A stretch of 64,000 nucleotides of DNA from Quercus robur (taxonomy: Eukaryota > Streptophyta > Magnoliopsida > Fagales > Fagaceae), in contig NC_065535.1 in NCBI RefSeq assembly GCF_932294415.1, positions 67,539,862-67,603,861 on the forward strand, read 5' to 3'. How positions within the stretch are numbered: position 1 is the first letter of the stretch; each line of letters opens with the position of its first letter. The position numbers and the translations under genes were made by a program. This document shows positions 11,066-22,311 of the stretch, piece by piece. Below the pieces are notes generated by a model, which was given only the letters and a program-made list of their open reading frames with translations, was not told where the DNA came from and ran no database searches.

Positions 11066-11821
11066 TGTAGGGTCAAGGGCCCAAATTATATATTGGGCCT
11101 TGGGTCTTGTCCGAGAGCGTGGGTGGTCCGAGGAGGAACATATGGTAAAGAATGATTTAGACTCAGGACTTAATGAACAAAATACGAATGGGAAGGTGGT
11201 CCGAGGAGGAATATCTCCTTGGATATAAATAATAGAGCTCAAATATGTATTCCAACAATTGCGGTGACCTTCTAAGAAGCTCTAGTGGTAGAGACTTGCA
11301 TCATGAACATACGAGAAGGAGAGGAACCCAAAAATATCTAAGAAAAAATTGCCACCATCCCATTGAATACATTGCAGCTGCTTTTTTGGCCGCATTTATG
11401 TGGAGAAGACCACTAAATAGTGCTGCCTTGGCTACCACAACTCATAGAAAGCTAAAGAGGCTATCTGATGGGACAGGTACTCAACTAAGGGCTTAAATGA
11501 TCAACAAATGTAGGATCAAGATGGTCCAGGGGGAGCTATATAATGTAAAAGACCGTTCATGAGGAAAGGATTGGAAAAATTGAGAAAGAATACTGTAGTT
11601 ATAAAAATTATACTTGTACCCAACTGTTATTGATTTGTATGATAAAATACCTCCTCGGACAGTGAATTTATTTAGCTCTATTTTTTTTAAATCCATACTA
11701 GCCATTGTCAAATTCATTAGGGTCTAGTTCTTCGTCTCACTCTCTACAAATTTATTGTACTGGGCTCATTGGGCCAAGTTCCTATACATCTTGGGCTTGG
11801 GCTGCAAAATATGTCACTACA
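11066..11821 (+). repeat. Gypsy 5' LTR
   Basis: Starts TGTAGGGTCAAGG, ends CACTACA, 756 bp. A TATA box (TATAAATAA) is at 11223-11231. It matches 29570-30346 throughout, with substitutions and small indels. Confidence 0.93.
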
Positions 11822-11823
11822 AT

Positions 11824-11841
11824 TGGCGCCGTCTGTGGGGA
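11824..11841 (+). promoter_or_regulatory. Gypsy primer-binding site
   Basis: TGGCGCCGTCTGTGGGGA directly after the LTR end, of the TGGCGCC type used for tRNA priming in plant Gypsy elements. Confidence 0.8.
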
Positions 11842-11876
11842 GAACTTGTGCAATAGTGAGTATGACGTTTAACTAT

Positions 11877-13060
11877 GGTAGGATCAAGTCCCCATCAAGA
11901 AGAATCCATGGGTTCCAGGCGACAAGATGACTTCCTTAACCTTGAAAGCAAGCGAGATCGAGAAAGTAGCATACACACCACACATATTGGTAAAAGTCAT
12001 TCTCGAGTTGGGAGTCACGTCTCTTAAGAGTAGAACAACAGAGCCATGCAAAGGGGGATTGACAATTTAAAAAGAAGCTGCGCCATGCATAACAGAAACG
12101 AACTCCTTCCAGTTCTGACGTCTCCTCCAATGATGAAGAGGATGCTAGTTACAGGCAAAGGTCAAGAACTCTACCAAGAGAATCTTTCTTCTATGACGAA
12201 GAGCACCAACATAAGCGAAGATACAAGAGCCCGCCTTGTAAAGGCTTGGGAAACGACGCTATGAGTAAGGCATTGAATCAAATCTCCAAATCACCTTTCA
12301 AGCCTAAGATAGAGAGGGCAAAACTTCCTCGGCGATTCCATTAGCCCACGTTCACCATTTATAACGGTCAAACGAACCCTGTAGAATATGTGAGCTAGTT
12401 CAACCAGAGGATGGTTGTCCACTCTAAGGACAAGACTTTGATGTGCAAAGTATTTCCCTCCAGTTTGGAACCTGTGGCGATGAGATGGTTCGATGGTCTG
12501 AGGGCCAATTCCATAGATTCCTTTAAAGAGCTTACTCGGGCCTTTGGCTTTCGTTTCATTATGTGTAGTAGGGTACCTCGGCCCTTGGATTTACTATTGT
12601 CCTTATCCATGCAAGAGGGGGAGACCCTGAAAATGTACTTGGATAGATACTGGGAGATGTATAATGAAATAGATGGTAACTTTGATGACGTGGCCATCAG
12701 TACTTTTAAGGTCGGCCTCCTAACCGAGCACTGTTTAAGGAAGTCTCTGATGAGAAAGCCTGCCACCAACATGCGCAAACTCATGGACCAGATTGACAAG
12801 TATAAAAGGGTTGAGGAAGACTAGCAACAGGGGAAAGGAAATTATAAGGCTATCCCTCAGGAGAGGAAGGATTTCAGGTCGAACCAATACAACAACAATA
12901 GGCCTCGGAGAGACTTTGCCAGATAGTCAGGACCTTCCAATACTCAGTCGGTTAACGTGGTGTTTCAAGAATCGGTGCATCAGGTTCTGGAAAAGATTAA
13001 GAATGAGTTGTTCTTCAAATGGCCAAACAAGATGGCAGGAAACCCCATGAGGCGTAATTA
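11877..13060 (+). pseudogene. Gypsy gag, broken
   Basis: Likely start ATG at 11877 (MVGSSPHQEESMGSRRQ). The capsid region is best kept at 12411-12824 (VFPSSLEPVAMRWFDGLRAN, then SRVPRPLDLLLSLSMQEGET, then WEMYNEIDGN), which is the retrotransposon gag family. It has stops near 12030, 12265, 12345 and 12393, and the frame is lost after 12824. Codes for the capsid of a retrotransposon particle when intact; not functional here. Confidence 0.85.
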
Positions 13061-13069
13061 GAGCCTTTA

Positions 13070-13888
13070 TTGCCACTACCACCAGGACCAGGGACACATT
13101 ATCGAGGACTGAAGGAATTTATGGGATCATTTGGAGTCCAAGAGGGAAAACTCAAGCAATTCTTACATCACTCCAGTGGCCAGGGGGCCTATACAAATTC
13201 TGAGCCTCGGAGAGATGATTCCTCGAGGCCACCCTTGGGAACGATAAATGTCATTTTTACTACTCTAGGGAGAATAGGCTCCTGCCCCTCCAGAGTGTTG
13301 TCCGTGGCTCGGCTACCCGCCGAGGGCGCTAATTCAGGGCTGAATAGGGCTAAGATGGATATCCCATCGGCATTGTGTTTCTCGGACAAGGACAAAATTG
13401 GGACCATCCAGTCACATGATGACGCTTTAGTGGTAACGCTTAGGATTGGTAGGTATGATGTGAAAAGAGCAATGGTGGACCAAGGCAGTGGTGCTGAGAT
13501 TATGTACCTCGACTTTTACAAGGGGCTAAGTTTGAAACCTGAGGACTTAACAGCTTATGATTCCCCTTTGTTGAGTTTTGATGGGAAGGTTGTCATTTTG
13601 AGGGGCCAAATTTTACTACCTGTGCAAGTTGGTCTGGAGATAGTGGAGGTGGACTTCATCGTTATGGACGCTTATTCCCCCTACATGGCCATTATAGGCA
13701 GGTTTTGGCTCTATGCCCTGGGAGTAGTCTCTTCTACTTTGCACCAGAAGGTGAAATATCTGTCAGACGGCCAAATTAAAGAGATTGTTGGAAGTCAATC
13801 CATGGCTAGGCAGTACTTGGTGGCCGTAATCTTATGTCAGCCTGAAGCTGAGTCCTCGACCTCTACTGGAAGGGCTTGTAGCAATTAA
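13070..13888 (+). pseudogene. Gypsy aspartic protease segment
   Basis: The 272-codon open stretch contains the protease motif MVDQGSGAEIMYLDFY (D-x-G-S/T type) and the downstream FIVMDAYSPYMAIIGRFWL, where I-I-G-R is the second conserved turn. The N-terminal part links to the gag C-terminus. Part of the broken polyprotein. Confidence 0.85.
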
Positions 13889-13984
13889 GAGATCCGGTGT
13901 TGCCTGTCAATGGATTAGCCGAGGAGGCAAAATGTGAAGATTTAGAAAAGGTCGTTGTTGGTGAGGATCCAGAGAAGCTCTTTT

Positions 13985-15422
13985 AGATTGGGGCTCAGCT
14001 ACCTCCTCCAGACAAGGAAGAACTGGTAGAGGTTCTTAGAAAAAATGTTGATGTGTTCGCATGGAGCGCTTACGAGGCCCCGGGGGTGGATCTAAGCTTC
14101 GTTTGCCATCACTTAAATGTTAATCCATCCGTCACTCCCAAAAAGCAACCATTTCGACGCCCATCTAAAGAGCATGCAGATGCTGTTAGAGACAAGGTAA
14201 TAAAGCTCAAGTAGGCAGGGGCTATCAAGGAAGTTTTCTACCTGAATGGCTGGCCAACACTGTAGTGGTTAGAAAGAAGAATGAGAAGTGACGAGTATGT
14301 GTGGACTTCACAGATCTGAATAAGGCTTACTCAAAAGATCCATTCCCTATGCCATGAATAGATTAGTTGGTGGATGCAATGGTGGGCCATCCTCGGATGA
14401 GCTTCTTGGACGCCTTTCAAGGGTATCATTAGATACCACTTGCCCTAGGCGATCAAGAAAAGACAGCTTTTGTCACTCCCATTGGAAACTACCACTACAA
14501 GGTGACGCCCTTTGGCTTAAAAATCGCAGGGTCTACCTATCAAAGGATAATGACGAGAATGTTTGAACCACAATTGGGCAAAAGTATTGAAGTCTACATA
14601 GACGATATGATGGTGAAGCACAAGGTGGTGTCCAAGAATGTGGAGGATCTTGGAAACATCTTTGAAATTCTGAGGAAACATAAGTTGCGCCTGAACGCTT
14701 TCAAGTGCTCATTTGGTGTGGGATCAGGTAATTTCTTGGGATACATGGTAACTCATAGGGGAATCGAGGTCAACCCCAATAACATCAAAGCCATTAACAG
14801 TTTGCAACCGCCTTGAAATCCTAAAGAGGTCTAGAAGCTTACCGGAATGACTGCTGCCTTGAATCGATTTATTTCACGGTCAGCAGATAGGTGCAGACTC
14901 TTCTTCCTCTTGATGAATAAATGGAAGGGATTTGTGTGGACCGAGGAGTGTGCTTTGGCTTTCCAGCAACTTAAAGAATATCTATTTTGGCCACCTATCA
15001 TGTCCAGTCTTGAGGTGGATGAGGTCCTGTTTGCCTATATCGCTGTGGCCCCTTATGTTGTAAGTTTGGTGTTGATACGGATTGACAGTGGCATACAATG
15101 ACCAATTTACTATGTGAGTAGGTCATTACATGAGGCTGAGGTTCGTTATCTACTATTGAAGAAAGCCATCTTGGCAATAATGCATGCTACGCGAAAGCTT
15201 CCCCATTACTTCCAAGCACATACAATAGTTGTCCTGACTCAGCTTCCACTCAGGGCTATATTTCGAAGTGCTGATTACTCGGGGAGGATTGCTAAATGGG
15301 GCACAATTCTAGGGGTTTTTGACATCAAGTACATGCCTTGTACCTCTATCAAAGGCCAAGTTCTTGCGGACTTGGTGGCTGAGTTCGCTGAACCCCCATT
15401 GGAAGAAGTGACAGCGACATAG
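13985..15422 (+). pseudogene. Gypsy reverse transcriptase and first RNase H, broken
   Basis: RT blocks lie in changing frames: SVTPKKQPFRRPSKEHADA near 14130, VCVDFTDLNKAY near 14295, FVTPIGNYHYKVTPFGLK near 14470, and the catalytic box VYIDDMMVKHK at about 14590-14622. RNase H follows (SRSLHEAEVRYLLLKKAI, with the connection to 15422). Stops or frame changes at about 13985, 14213, 14291, 14357, 14816 and 15101 break it. Most stops look like C-to-T or G-to-A changes. Confidence 0.88.
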
Positions 15423-15425
15423 AAC

Positions 15426-16301
15426 ATGGTTGGAAAATCAGTTGGCACAATCTCTCTGCAAGAACCTTTACTTTGGAAGGTATATGTTGATGGGGTAATA
15501 AACCAAAGGGGCTTTGGAGTGGGGATAGTTCTGGTTTCTCTTGAACAAATCACCATTGAAAACTCACTAAGACTGGGCTTATCGGCTACGAATAATGAGG
15601 CTGAATATAAAGCTTTGCTAGAAGGAATGTCCATGGTTCAAAGAATGGGGGCAAAGGTAGTAAAGATGTTCTCGGACTCAAGACTGGTTATTGGCCAAGT
15701 GAAGGGCAAGTTAGAAGCAAGGGATGAGAGAATGAAAGGGTGCTTAAGTCAAGTTAGACATTTGCAATCAAGGTTTGAATCATTCAACTTGCTACACGTC
15801 TCTAGAAGTGGAAACACACATGCTGATTCCTTAGCCATGCTTACAACCTCCTCAGCGCATAGCTTACCTCGGGTTATCCTTATAAAAGATTTGTGTAAAC
15901 CCACAGAGGTAAAGGAAAAGGTGGTCAATGTTCACCAAGTCAGAGTAAGGCTTAACTGGATGGATCCCATAGTATTATTCTTGAGAGAGGACATCTTGCT
16001 GGAGGATAAATCAGAAGTTGACAAAGTACGGAGAAAGGCACCTCGTTTTTGGCTATCCGAGGACCAAAAACTGTACAAGTGCTCTTTTTCTAGGCCATAC
16101 CTACTCTGCATTCACCCTGAAGTGTCAGAGCTACTCCTTGAGGAATTACATGAACGAATTTATAGAAGCCATACCGGAGGCAGATCTTTGTCTCACAGAG
16201 CCATCACTCAGGGCTATTGGTGGCTAAATATGCAGAAAGAAGCGCAAGAATATGTGAGAAAGTGTGATCAATGCCAAAGATTTGCACCAAATATACACTA
16301 A
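15426..16301 (+). pseudogene. Gypsy second (archaeal-type) RNase H and integrase zinc domain
   Basis: Open for 291 codons. First part: RNase H with all four acidic positions kept (YVDGV, NNEAEYKAL, FSDSRLV, HADSLA), the extra aRNH typical of Tat elements. Second part: the H-H-C-C integrase zinc domain ELHERIYRSHTGG..CDQCQRFAP. The stop after NIH at 16301 is premature with respect to the integrase core. Confidence 0.9.
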
Positions 16302-17160
16302 CCAGGAGGAGTCCTTAACTCCCTATCCAGCCTTTGGCCATTTGCTTAATGGGGCTTAGACATCATTGGCCCTTTCCCCAAGGCAGCCGGGAACAAGAGA
16401 TATTTGCTGGTCGGCATGGACTACTTCATCAAGTGGGTTGAAGCTGAGCCTTTGGCAAATATCAGGAACGTGGATGCCAAGAAATTTGTTTAGAAAAACA
16501 TTGTCACACGATTTGGGGTCCTTTGTACCTTCGTCTCAAACAATGGCCTTCAATTTAACAGCAAATCTTTCAGGAGATACTGTTGTGATCTTGGAATTAC
16601 AAACAGGTATTTCACTCCAGCTTATCCCCAAGGAAATGGACAAGCCGAGGCTGTAAACAAGGTCATAGTGAACGGACTCAAGAAGAGGCTAGTGACGCAA
16701 AGGGAAGATGGGTAGAAGAGTTGTCACATGTCCTTTGAACGTATAGAACTACATCTCGCAGGTCAACGGGAAAGAACCCCTTTTCAATGGCTTATGGAGC
16801 CGAGGCTATCATTCCTTTAGAAACTGGCTTCCCAATGTTAAGGACCGGTTTATTCAATTCAAGTAGTAACAATGAGTTGCTAGAAAAGGCTTAGACTTTA
16901 TTGAAGAAAGAAGAGAAAATGCAATGGTTCAATTGATATACTACTAACACAAACTCAAGCAAGGTTATGATGCCAATGTAAAGCTGAGGCCGTTGGTGCC
17001 TGGTGACTTACTATTGAGAAAAGTTTTAGGTATTGCAAAGAACCCAGCATGGGGAAAGTTAGGACCTAATTGGGAAGGGCCATATTGCATCACCTCGGTA
17101 GCTGGTATAGGAGCATATTTTCTGGAGGACTTAGATGAGCATGTAATACCGCGTCCTTGA
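16302..17160 (+). pseudogene. Gypsy integrase core and C-terminus, broken
   Basis: The core starts WGLDIIGPFPKAAGNKRYL and continues YFTPAYPQGNGQAEAVNK. The C-terminus has KLRPLVPGDLLLRKV and GPYCITSVAGIGAY. Stops at about 16347, 16491 and 16712, and frame loss near 16680-16960. The second Asp of the D-D-E triad is changed: SNNGLQF instead of SDNGLQF (codon AAC at 16539-16541). No chromodomain seen. Confidence 0.88.
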
Positions 17161-17279
17161 AATGTAAACAACCTGAAAAAAGTATTATTATTAATGAAAG
17201 CTTCCTTTGTCAATATGTTCATTTGTTGTATAAAGGCATTGTACTTCCCTTTATCAAATATTTATAAGTGATTAAACAG

Positions 17280-18389
17280 TGAAAGTTCAAAAACGTGTAC
17301 AAAAACACTTTTGAACGTTTAGACCCCCAAAAACCAATTTAATCAACACATGCAATATGTTAAACAATAGTGTGCGGAAACTTAACAAATGCTATAACAT
17401 GGTATTGATTAAATAACTATCTAAGCCACAACAAAATAAACCACAGCAGATAATGTAAAGGCAGAGATAGAGAGGAAGGAAGATGCAAACACAGCGATAA
17501 CACCAGATATGTTATCGAAGAGGAAACCGAAGACCTCGGCGAAAAACCTCTCCGCCGCCCTCCAAGCGGTAATCAATCCACTAGAAAATACAGTTGGGAT
17601 ACAAGGACAGCAATAGACCCTCCAAGCCTAATCTACCCAATGCACCTAAGCCCTCCAAGCTTCTTGCTCCAACGAGGTTGCGCCGAACCTTTTTCTTTTC
17701 TAGCTTTCCGGATTCCGCTACTACACCGTAGCATCAACCAATGAATATTGGCTCCTTCCTAACTGCTTCCCAGAACTCCAAACGTCTGTCTCACAGAGAT
17801 GATAATGGTGAGAACCAGGTTTGGTATAAAGGCCTCTCAAGGATTTGACAATGGAGAGGAAGAGAGTGAGGGATTTTGATGAGACTCTAAGGTAGAGATT
17901 GTGGGTAAAACAATCTGGTTTTTCTTTAGGGTTTCTCTCTCAAAATTCTCTCTGGAAGCTCTCTTTCAATCGTGGGTTAAAAGGGTATTTATACTGAAGA
18001 GGAGTGGAATGCGAAACGTCAGGTTTTTCCAAAACAGGGGTGGCTCGCGGCTTGACCTCGCGGCTTGACTAAGTCGCGAGTTCCAGTCGCGAGTTAACCG
18101 TATGGCCAGTTGTCCTGTTTTGTCCTGTAGTGCTCCAGCTAGCATGACTGTTCATCTTCCAGCATGCTTGGCACGTGTGCAGATTCTGGCGGGTTGAAGC
18201 CGCGAGTCCAGTCGCGAGTCCCAGCCGCGACTCTCTGTTTTCTTGCACACTCTTGAGCAATCTTCACACTATCTCACTCACTACCCTTACAACAATCCCA
18301 CCTAAATACAGGGTTACTAAATGCTGAATTACAAGCAAATTTGGCACGGAATAAAGCCAATTAGATGGTTGAATAAATTCAACCTTACA
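17280..18389 (-). repeat. 3' LTR of the young Copia element
   Basis: Same length as the other LTR (1110 bp) and identical by eye except at 17351. It holds three TCGCGA and several CCGCGA/TCGCGG sites at about 18045-18235. Confidence 0.93.
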
Positions 18390-18402
18390 ATCTCCCCCTT
18401 TG
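18390..18402 (-). promoter_or_regulatory. Polypurine tract of the young Copia element
   Basis: On minus, CCAAAGGGGGAGAT sits against the 3' LTR. Similar AGGGGGAG tracts recur at about 19107, 19124 and 19172, giving several candidate plus-strand primers as in Sireviruses. Confidence 0.85.
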
Positions 18403-19204
18403 GCTATTCCGTGACAAAACCCTAAAACAGACTCTAGACTTAACATGTGAGTTGGGAACAGTTGATCAAAACTCACTCACACCTAATTCTAGAAGCTGTG
18501 AAGCACTTGAATCATATGAACATAAACTCCTGAAACACAACAATACACCATGATCATTGTAAGCAGAAAATTATTAATGCATATGAAACAGGCAAAAAGA
18601 GATCAAGCATAAGATGGAGTTAATGAACAAACCATGGCTTGATCAACCAAGTGAACACCACAAAGTAGTGATCACAGTGTTCATTCACACTTGGAATGAA
18701 CACAAAGACATACAAGTTAACAAGCACAAGGCAAGACACTTGTATGCTCAACACTCAACCAATGCATAGCTCACATGGCATATGCATCTAGGAACAATCC
18801 TACAAGGGCACAAGAGTGACAGTACATAAACCACAATGCAAAACATTTAGATTTAAAATACTGATTTCACATAGCATAAAGGCTGCACTTAAGCATGGTA
18901 CATACCACAAGGCCTACAAACTATGCATAAAACATAAACCCTCAAAGCTTACAAAAGCATATGGGTACAAACTAACAAATACCTGAATAACATCATCAAA
19001 CATATATAAAAGTTTTATCCAAGAATATATGAAAAGAGTTAGAAACAGTTTATACACCAAAACCCAGTGTATTAAAAACAAAAAATAAAAATAAAAACAC
19101 AAATTACTCCCCCTCAACAAATTACTCCCCCTCAAGAGCTGCTTTTCTACGCTTCAATTATCAATGAACTTTCTCCCCCTTTTTGACATGGAATGGCCAA
19201 AGGG
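18403..19204 (-). other. Noncoding stretch between second ORF and 3' LTR
   Basis: No ORF of note. AT- and CA-rich with several C4-5 tracts (purine tracts on the element strand). Probably the 3' untranslated part of the element RNA. Confidence 0.7.
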
Positions 19205-20281
19205 TCACTGGTCATGCTGAGTTGTGAAGCTGTCAAGTGTAGCAGCCAAGACATCAATCTGGTCTTGCATGGCTCTCATTCTGTCAGAATGCTCAGTCTG
19301 GACTGCCCTGATCCCATCAAGCCTTTCCAGAATGATCTGGAAAGCATCTGGAGGTGCATCTGCAGAAGTTGAAGCTCTGGACCTCTTGCCACTCCTCCTT
19401 GGTGTTGAGGTGGATGCATGCCCTGCTGCCTCTGCATCAGTCTCCATTGGGACTTCCTCTCCTTCATCACCTTCATCTTCTTCTCCTGGAAGCCTAACAC
19501 TGATCCTTTTGCAGGTAAGTTTGTTGATTGCAGAGGGTGTAGACATGTGACTGATGTCTTGAGGAATTTGAACACCCTTCCTTCGAAAAATCCTCATTAG
19601 GAGACTAGGAAAGATCAGTTTTGGTCTAGATGTTGTTCTTGTCTCATCCACAATGATGTCAAAGATGTGGGAACTTATATCTATGAAGTTCTTCTCTTTG
19701 AGATCCATCAGAAAAATTGCTCTAGCACAATTGATTGTGGTCAACTTCTTAATAGGATACAGGTTAAACATCATGATTATGGTGAGAACCCTCATGTCCA
19801 CTGGAAAGGCAGTGGTATTCAAACACTTCCCTTCTCTCTGCCCACCTATCCTCTGTTGAACTGTTTCAATAGAGACACTCCTATCCTTGAAATTTATAAA
19901 CTCCTCATCATCCAAACCCTCAAGCCCTAGTACATCATCTATGACATGTGCATCCAAGATGAATTCTTTCCCTCTAACCCAGCAATTTAACTCATTCTCC
20001 TTTATCACAGCATTTGAATAAAATTCTCTAATCAGAGGTTCACACACCAAAGGGAAATCACTCAAAAGTTTGTCCCATCCTCTTCCTTCAAAACAACTGG
20101 GAATAAAAGTTTGCCTTAGATCGTCCAAATCCACAAATCTCTCTTGAATGATTCCTGCATTCAAGAAGTTATCCTTGTATCTCTCAAAATGATGAACTGA
20201 CCTAAACAATCTAGGATCCATCTTAAGTCTTTTGTCAGCCCTTTTAGCAGTAGATTTCTTCTTTTGGGGTGAAGGGGCCAT
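19205..20281 (-). CDS. Second ORF in the young Copia element, putative plant transposon protein-like, 358 residues
   Basis: Open from ATG at 20281 (MAPSPQKKKSTAKRADKRLK) to the stop at 19205. Basic start, then a folded-looking region (SVHHFERYKDNFLNAGIIQE, GWDKLLSDFPLVCEPLIREF, LNCWVRGKEFILDAHVIDDV, MRVLTIIMMFNLYPIKKL) resembling the 'putative plant transposon protein' family found in retroelements. Then an acidic stretch (GEEDEGDEGEEV), a basic patch RRSGKRSR and a C-terminal coiled coil (AFQIILERLDGIRAVQTE). It sits where Sireviruses carry an env-like ORF, but I see no signal peptide or clear membrane anchor in this reading. Upstream is a noncoding exon and an intron (separate entry). Function unknown. 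Confidence 0.8.
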   Translation of the reverse strand: MAPSPQKKKSTAKRADKRLKMDPRLFRSVHHFERYKDNFLNAGIIQERFVDLDDLRQTFIPSCFEGRGWDKLLSDFPLVCEPLIREFYSNAVIKENELNCWVRGKEFILDAHVIDDVLGLEGLDDEEFINFKDRSVSIETVQQRIGGQREGKCLNTTAFPVDMRVLTIIMMFNLYPIKKLTTINCARAIFLMDLKEKNFIDISSHIFDIIVDETRTTSRPKLIFPSLLMRIFRRKGVQIPQDISHMSTPSAINKLTCKRISVRLPGEEDEGDEGEEVPMETDAEAAGHASTSTPRRSGKRSRASTSADAPPDAFQIILERLDGIRAVQTEHSDRMRAMQDQIDVLAATLDSFTTQHDQ

Positions 20282-20861
20282 CTGTGAACAATCAGAAAAG
20301 GCCACAACAACATATAACAATATATGTGCACAACCAGTCAGTACCATGTATTTAACAGAGAGAGATATCAATCAAACAAGTGAACTTCAAACACTTAACC
20401 AGCAAGCAATTTAGTTCAACCATATAGATAAACTAATCCTAGGATAGGAAACACATGAACAACATGGTGAAGTTATCCTGAAGGCAAATAAATGACATTG
20501 AGGCAGATTATGGAAAATGATATGACATACACACAAAATATTGAGCCTAACAGAATCTTCCCATAGATTAACACACATGCACATCTTGCAAAGGAAAACA
20601 CACAATTTCAACAGAACCAAAAGTAACATCTCAACAGCTCATAGTTCAGAATGAAATGAAAGGAAAACTTAGCTAAGCACAAGAGCAATAGGACAAAGAC
20701 TATCATTAACACAACCTATAACAACAGAATCCACAAGCTAAGCAAGAACAAAAAGCAGAGACCGAACCACAAACCCATTTCAAAGACACAATCAAATGCG
20801 AAAAATCGAGGGTAAAAGCACAAAATCAAGTAGAAAAGAGTGAAAATCAGAAAACCCATAC
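20282..20861 (-). other. Candidate intron upstream of the second ORF
   Basis: On minus, TTCCAG|GTATGG (donor at 20861) and TTGTTCACAG|ATG (acceptor ending 20282) frame a 580-bp AT-rich stretch that ends exactly at the ATG of the second ORF. Upstream of the donor (about 20862-20980) is a CT-rich, leader-like text. Splicing is inferred from the sites only. Confidence 0.55.
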
Positions 20862-21009
20862 CTGGAACTCGACGATTTTGGGCTGTAAGGATGCAACACA
20901 AGAGATTGGAAAAAGGGAGCACGGAGTGTTTGGGAGGGAGAGTGTTTAGAGAGAAGATGAACAGTCACAAAAATTCGAGGGAAAAACTGAAAAAGTTTAA
21001 AAACTGCTC

Positions 21010-21290
21010 CTGTTTCTGCAAAACACGCGATTTTCGCGACTGGTTCAAGTCGCCACACAGTCGCCAGCTCAAGCTGCCAAAGTACTCAAGAGGAAAATTT
21101 TGAAAGATTTTTCTAAGTGTTTTTCGCGACTGGAAGGTCTACCCGCGAGTGAGTCGCGAGCTGAGTCGCGAAAATCTCTGAGTGAATCTCGCGACTGGAC
21201 CTTCCACTCGCGAACAAGTCGCCAAAACTGACCAGCGAAGATGCGACTGAAACTCGCGACTTGACACACCCGCGACTGAGCCGCCAAAAC
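21010..21290 (-). promoter_or_regulatory. Internal cluster of TCGCGA palindromes
   Basis: Seven perfect TCGCGA sites, plus CCGCGA and AGTCGCCA variants, in about 280 bp, often in CTCGCGACTGG context. The same module occurs in each LTR upstream of the TATA box. Here it lies upstream of the leader of the second ORF. The distance from cluster to ATG (about 730-1010 bp) is close to that from the LTR cluster to the gag ATG (about 830-1040 bp). Confidence 0.7.
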
Positions 21291-22311
21291 AGGGCAAAAC
21301 TGTATTTTTGAAATTTTCAGATTTTTCAGCAAAATACTTTCCAAAAACACCTAAAACACTCAAAAATCTTTTTGTGCTTGAATTAACAAAGATTGAGTAT
21401 GTGAAAACACATTTTATCAAGTACAATCACACAAATGAATATGGCATTTATCAAACATAAACTTGTGTGTTGTGTGTGGATATCAACAATGAAATAGTCT
21501 TTTGTCTAATGTGAAGCTTTAATGATCAATTCAACCAAGGCATACACAATTAGCACTAGATCATGTGACCAATCTCAATTATAGAAATATGAATATATGA
21601 CTTCCCACACAACTTGATAACATAACTTGGAGCCTTTCATTTGACTCCACTTTCAGCCATAACATTTGATCTTTTGAGGCAATCATCTCTCATTGTGAGA
21701 GGGATATATAACATTTTTCTTAGAAGAATAGGCCTTTGGCCTTTTTGAAAGAAATTTCACTTTAAATATAAAGTCGCTTACCCTTTTTCCTAGTCAAATA
21801 CTAGAATGTGCGACAGGCTTTTGCAGCTCAATATCTCTTTTCATTTGGAGATTTACATTTAGTGAGCTCTTTTTAGCAAAAAAATAAAAAGTGGGAAGAG
21901 ATATAGACACAAGTCTATGCATGTTTCAAGATCAACATAACCATTCACTAATCATTCATGACAAGTTTGAAGATCTATTTACAACAATCACATAGATTTC
22001 AAGATTTTTTTTTTTTCAAAGTGATATGAGTGCATGAAAACAAGCAATACTCGACAATGCACAAAGCCATTAGCACAAAGGTACAAGGCAAAACGAGTTT
22101 TAAGACAAAAACTCAACAAAGTCAATCAAATGTTTAGATTTTCAAATTCTTTATGTGATTTCTGGATTTTTGACTTAAGAAACAAAAAGAATGATAAAAC
22201 ACAATTAAGAGATATTCACAAACAAACAACCAAAATCAAAAACAACAAGCATACCAAACAAACATAGTCACAAAGCATAGGAAGTATTAATGCATGGACA
22301 TGTTGTAATGC
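21291..22311 (-). other. Noncoding stretch between gag and the internal palindrome cluster
   Basis: About 1 kb where pol would normally begin. No RT, RNase H or integrase motif in any frame. The deletion of pol must be internal and clean, because gag stops normally. Confidence 0.75.

Noticed and set aside
11245..11496. ORF of 83 codons, also at 29749-30066
   Set aside because: LTR sequence of the Gypsy element read as protein. Present in both LTRs with many changes and no start context.
18069..18260. 63-codon ORF found identically at 25147-25338
   Set aside because: It lies inside the LTRs; the identity only reflects the two LTR copies. No protein family resemblance.
19224..19550. 108-codon ORF on plus over the second ORF of the young Copia element
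   Set aside because: Antisense shadow of the 358-codon minus-strand ORF, low in conserved-looking residues.
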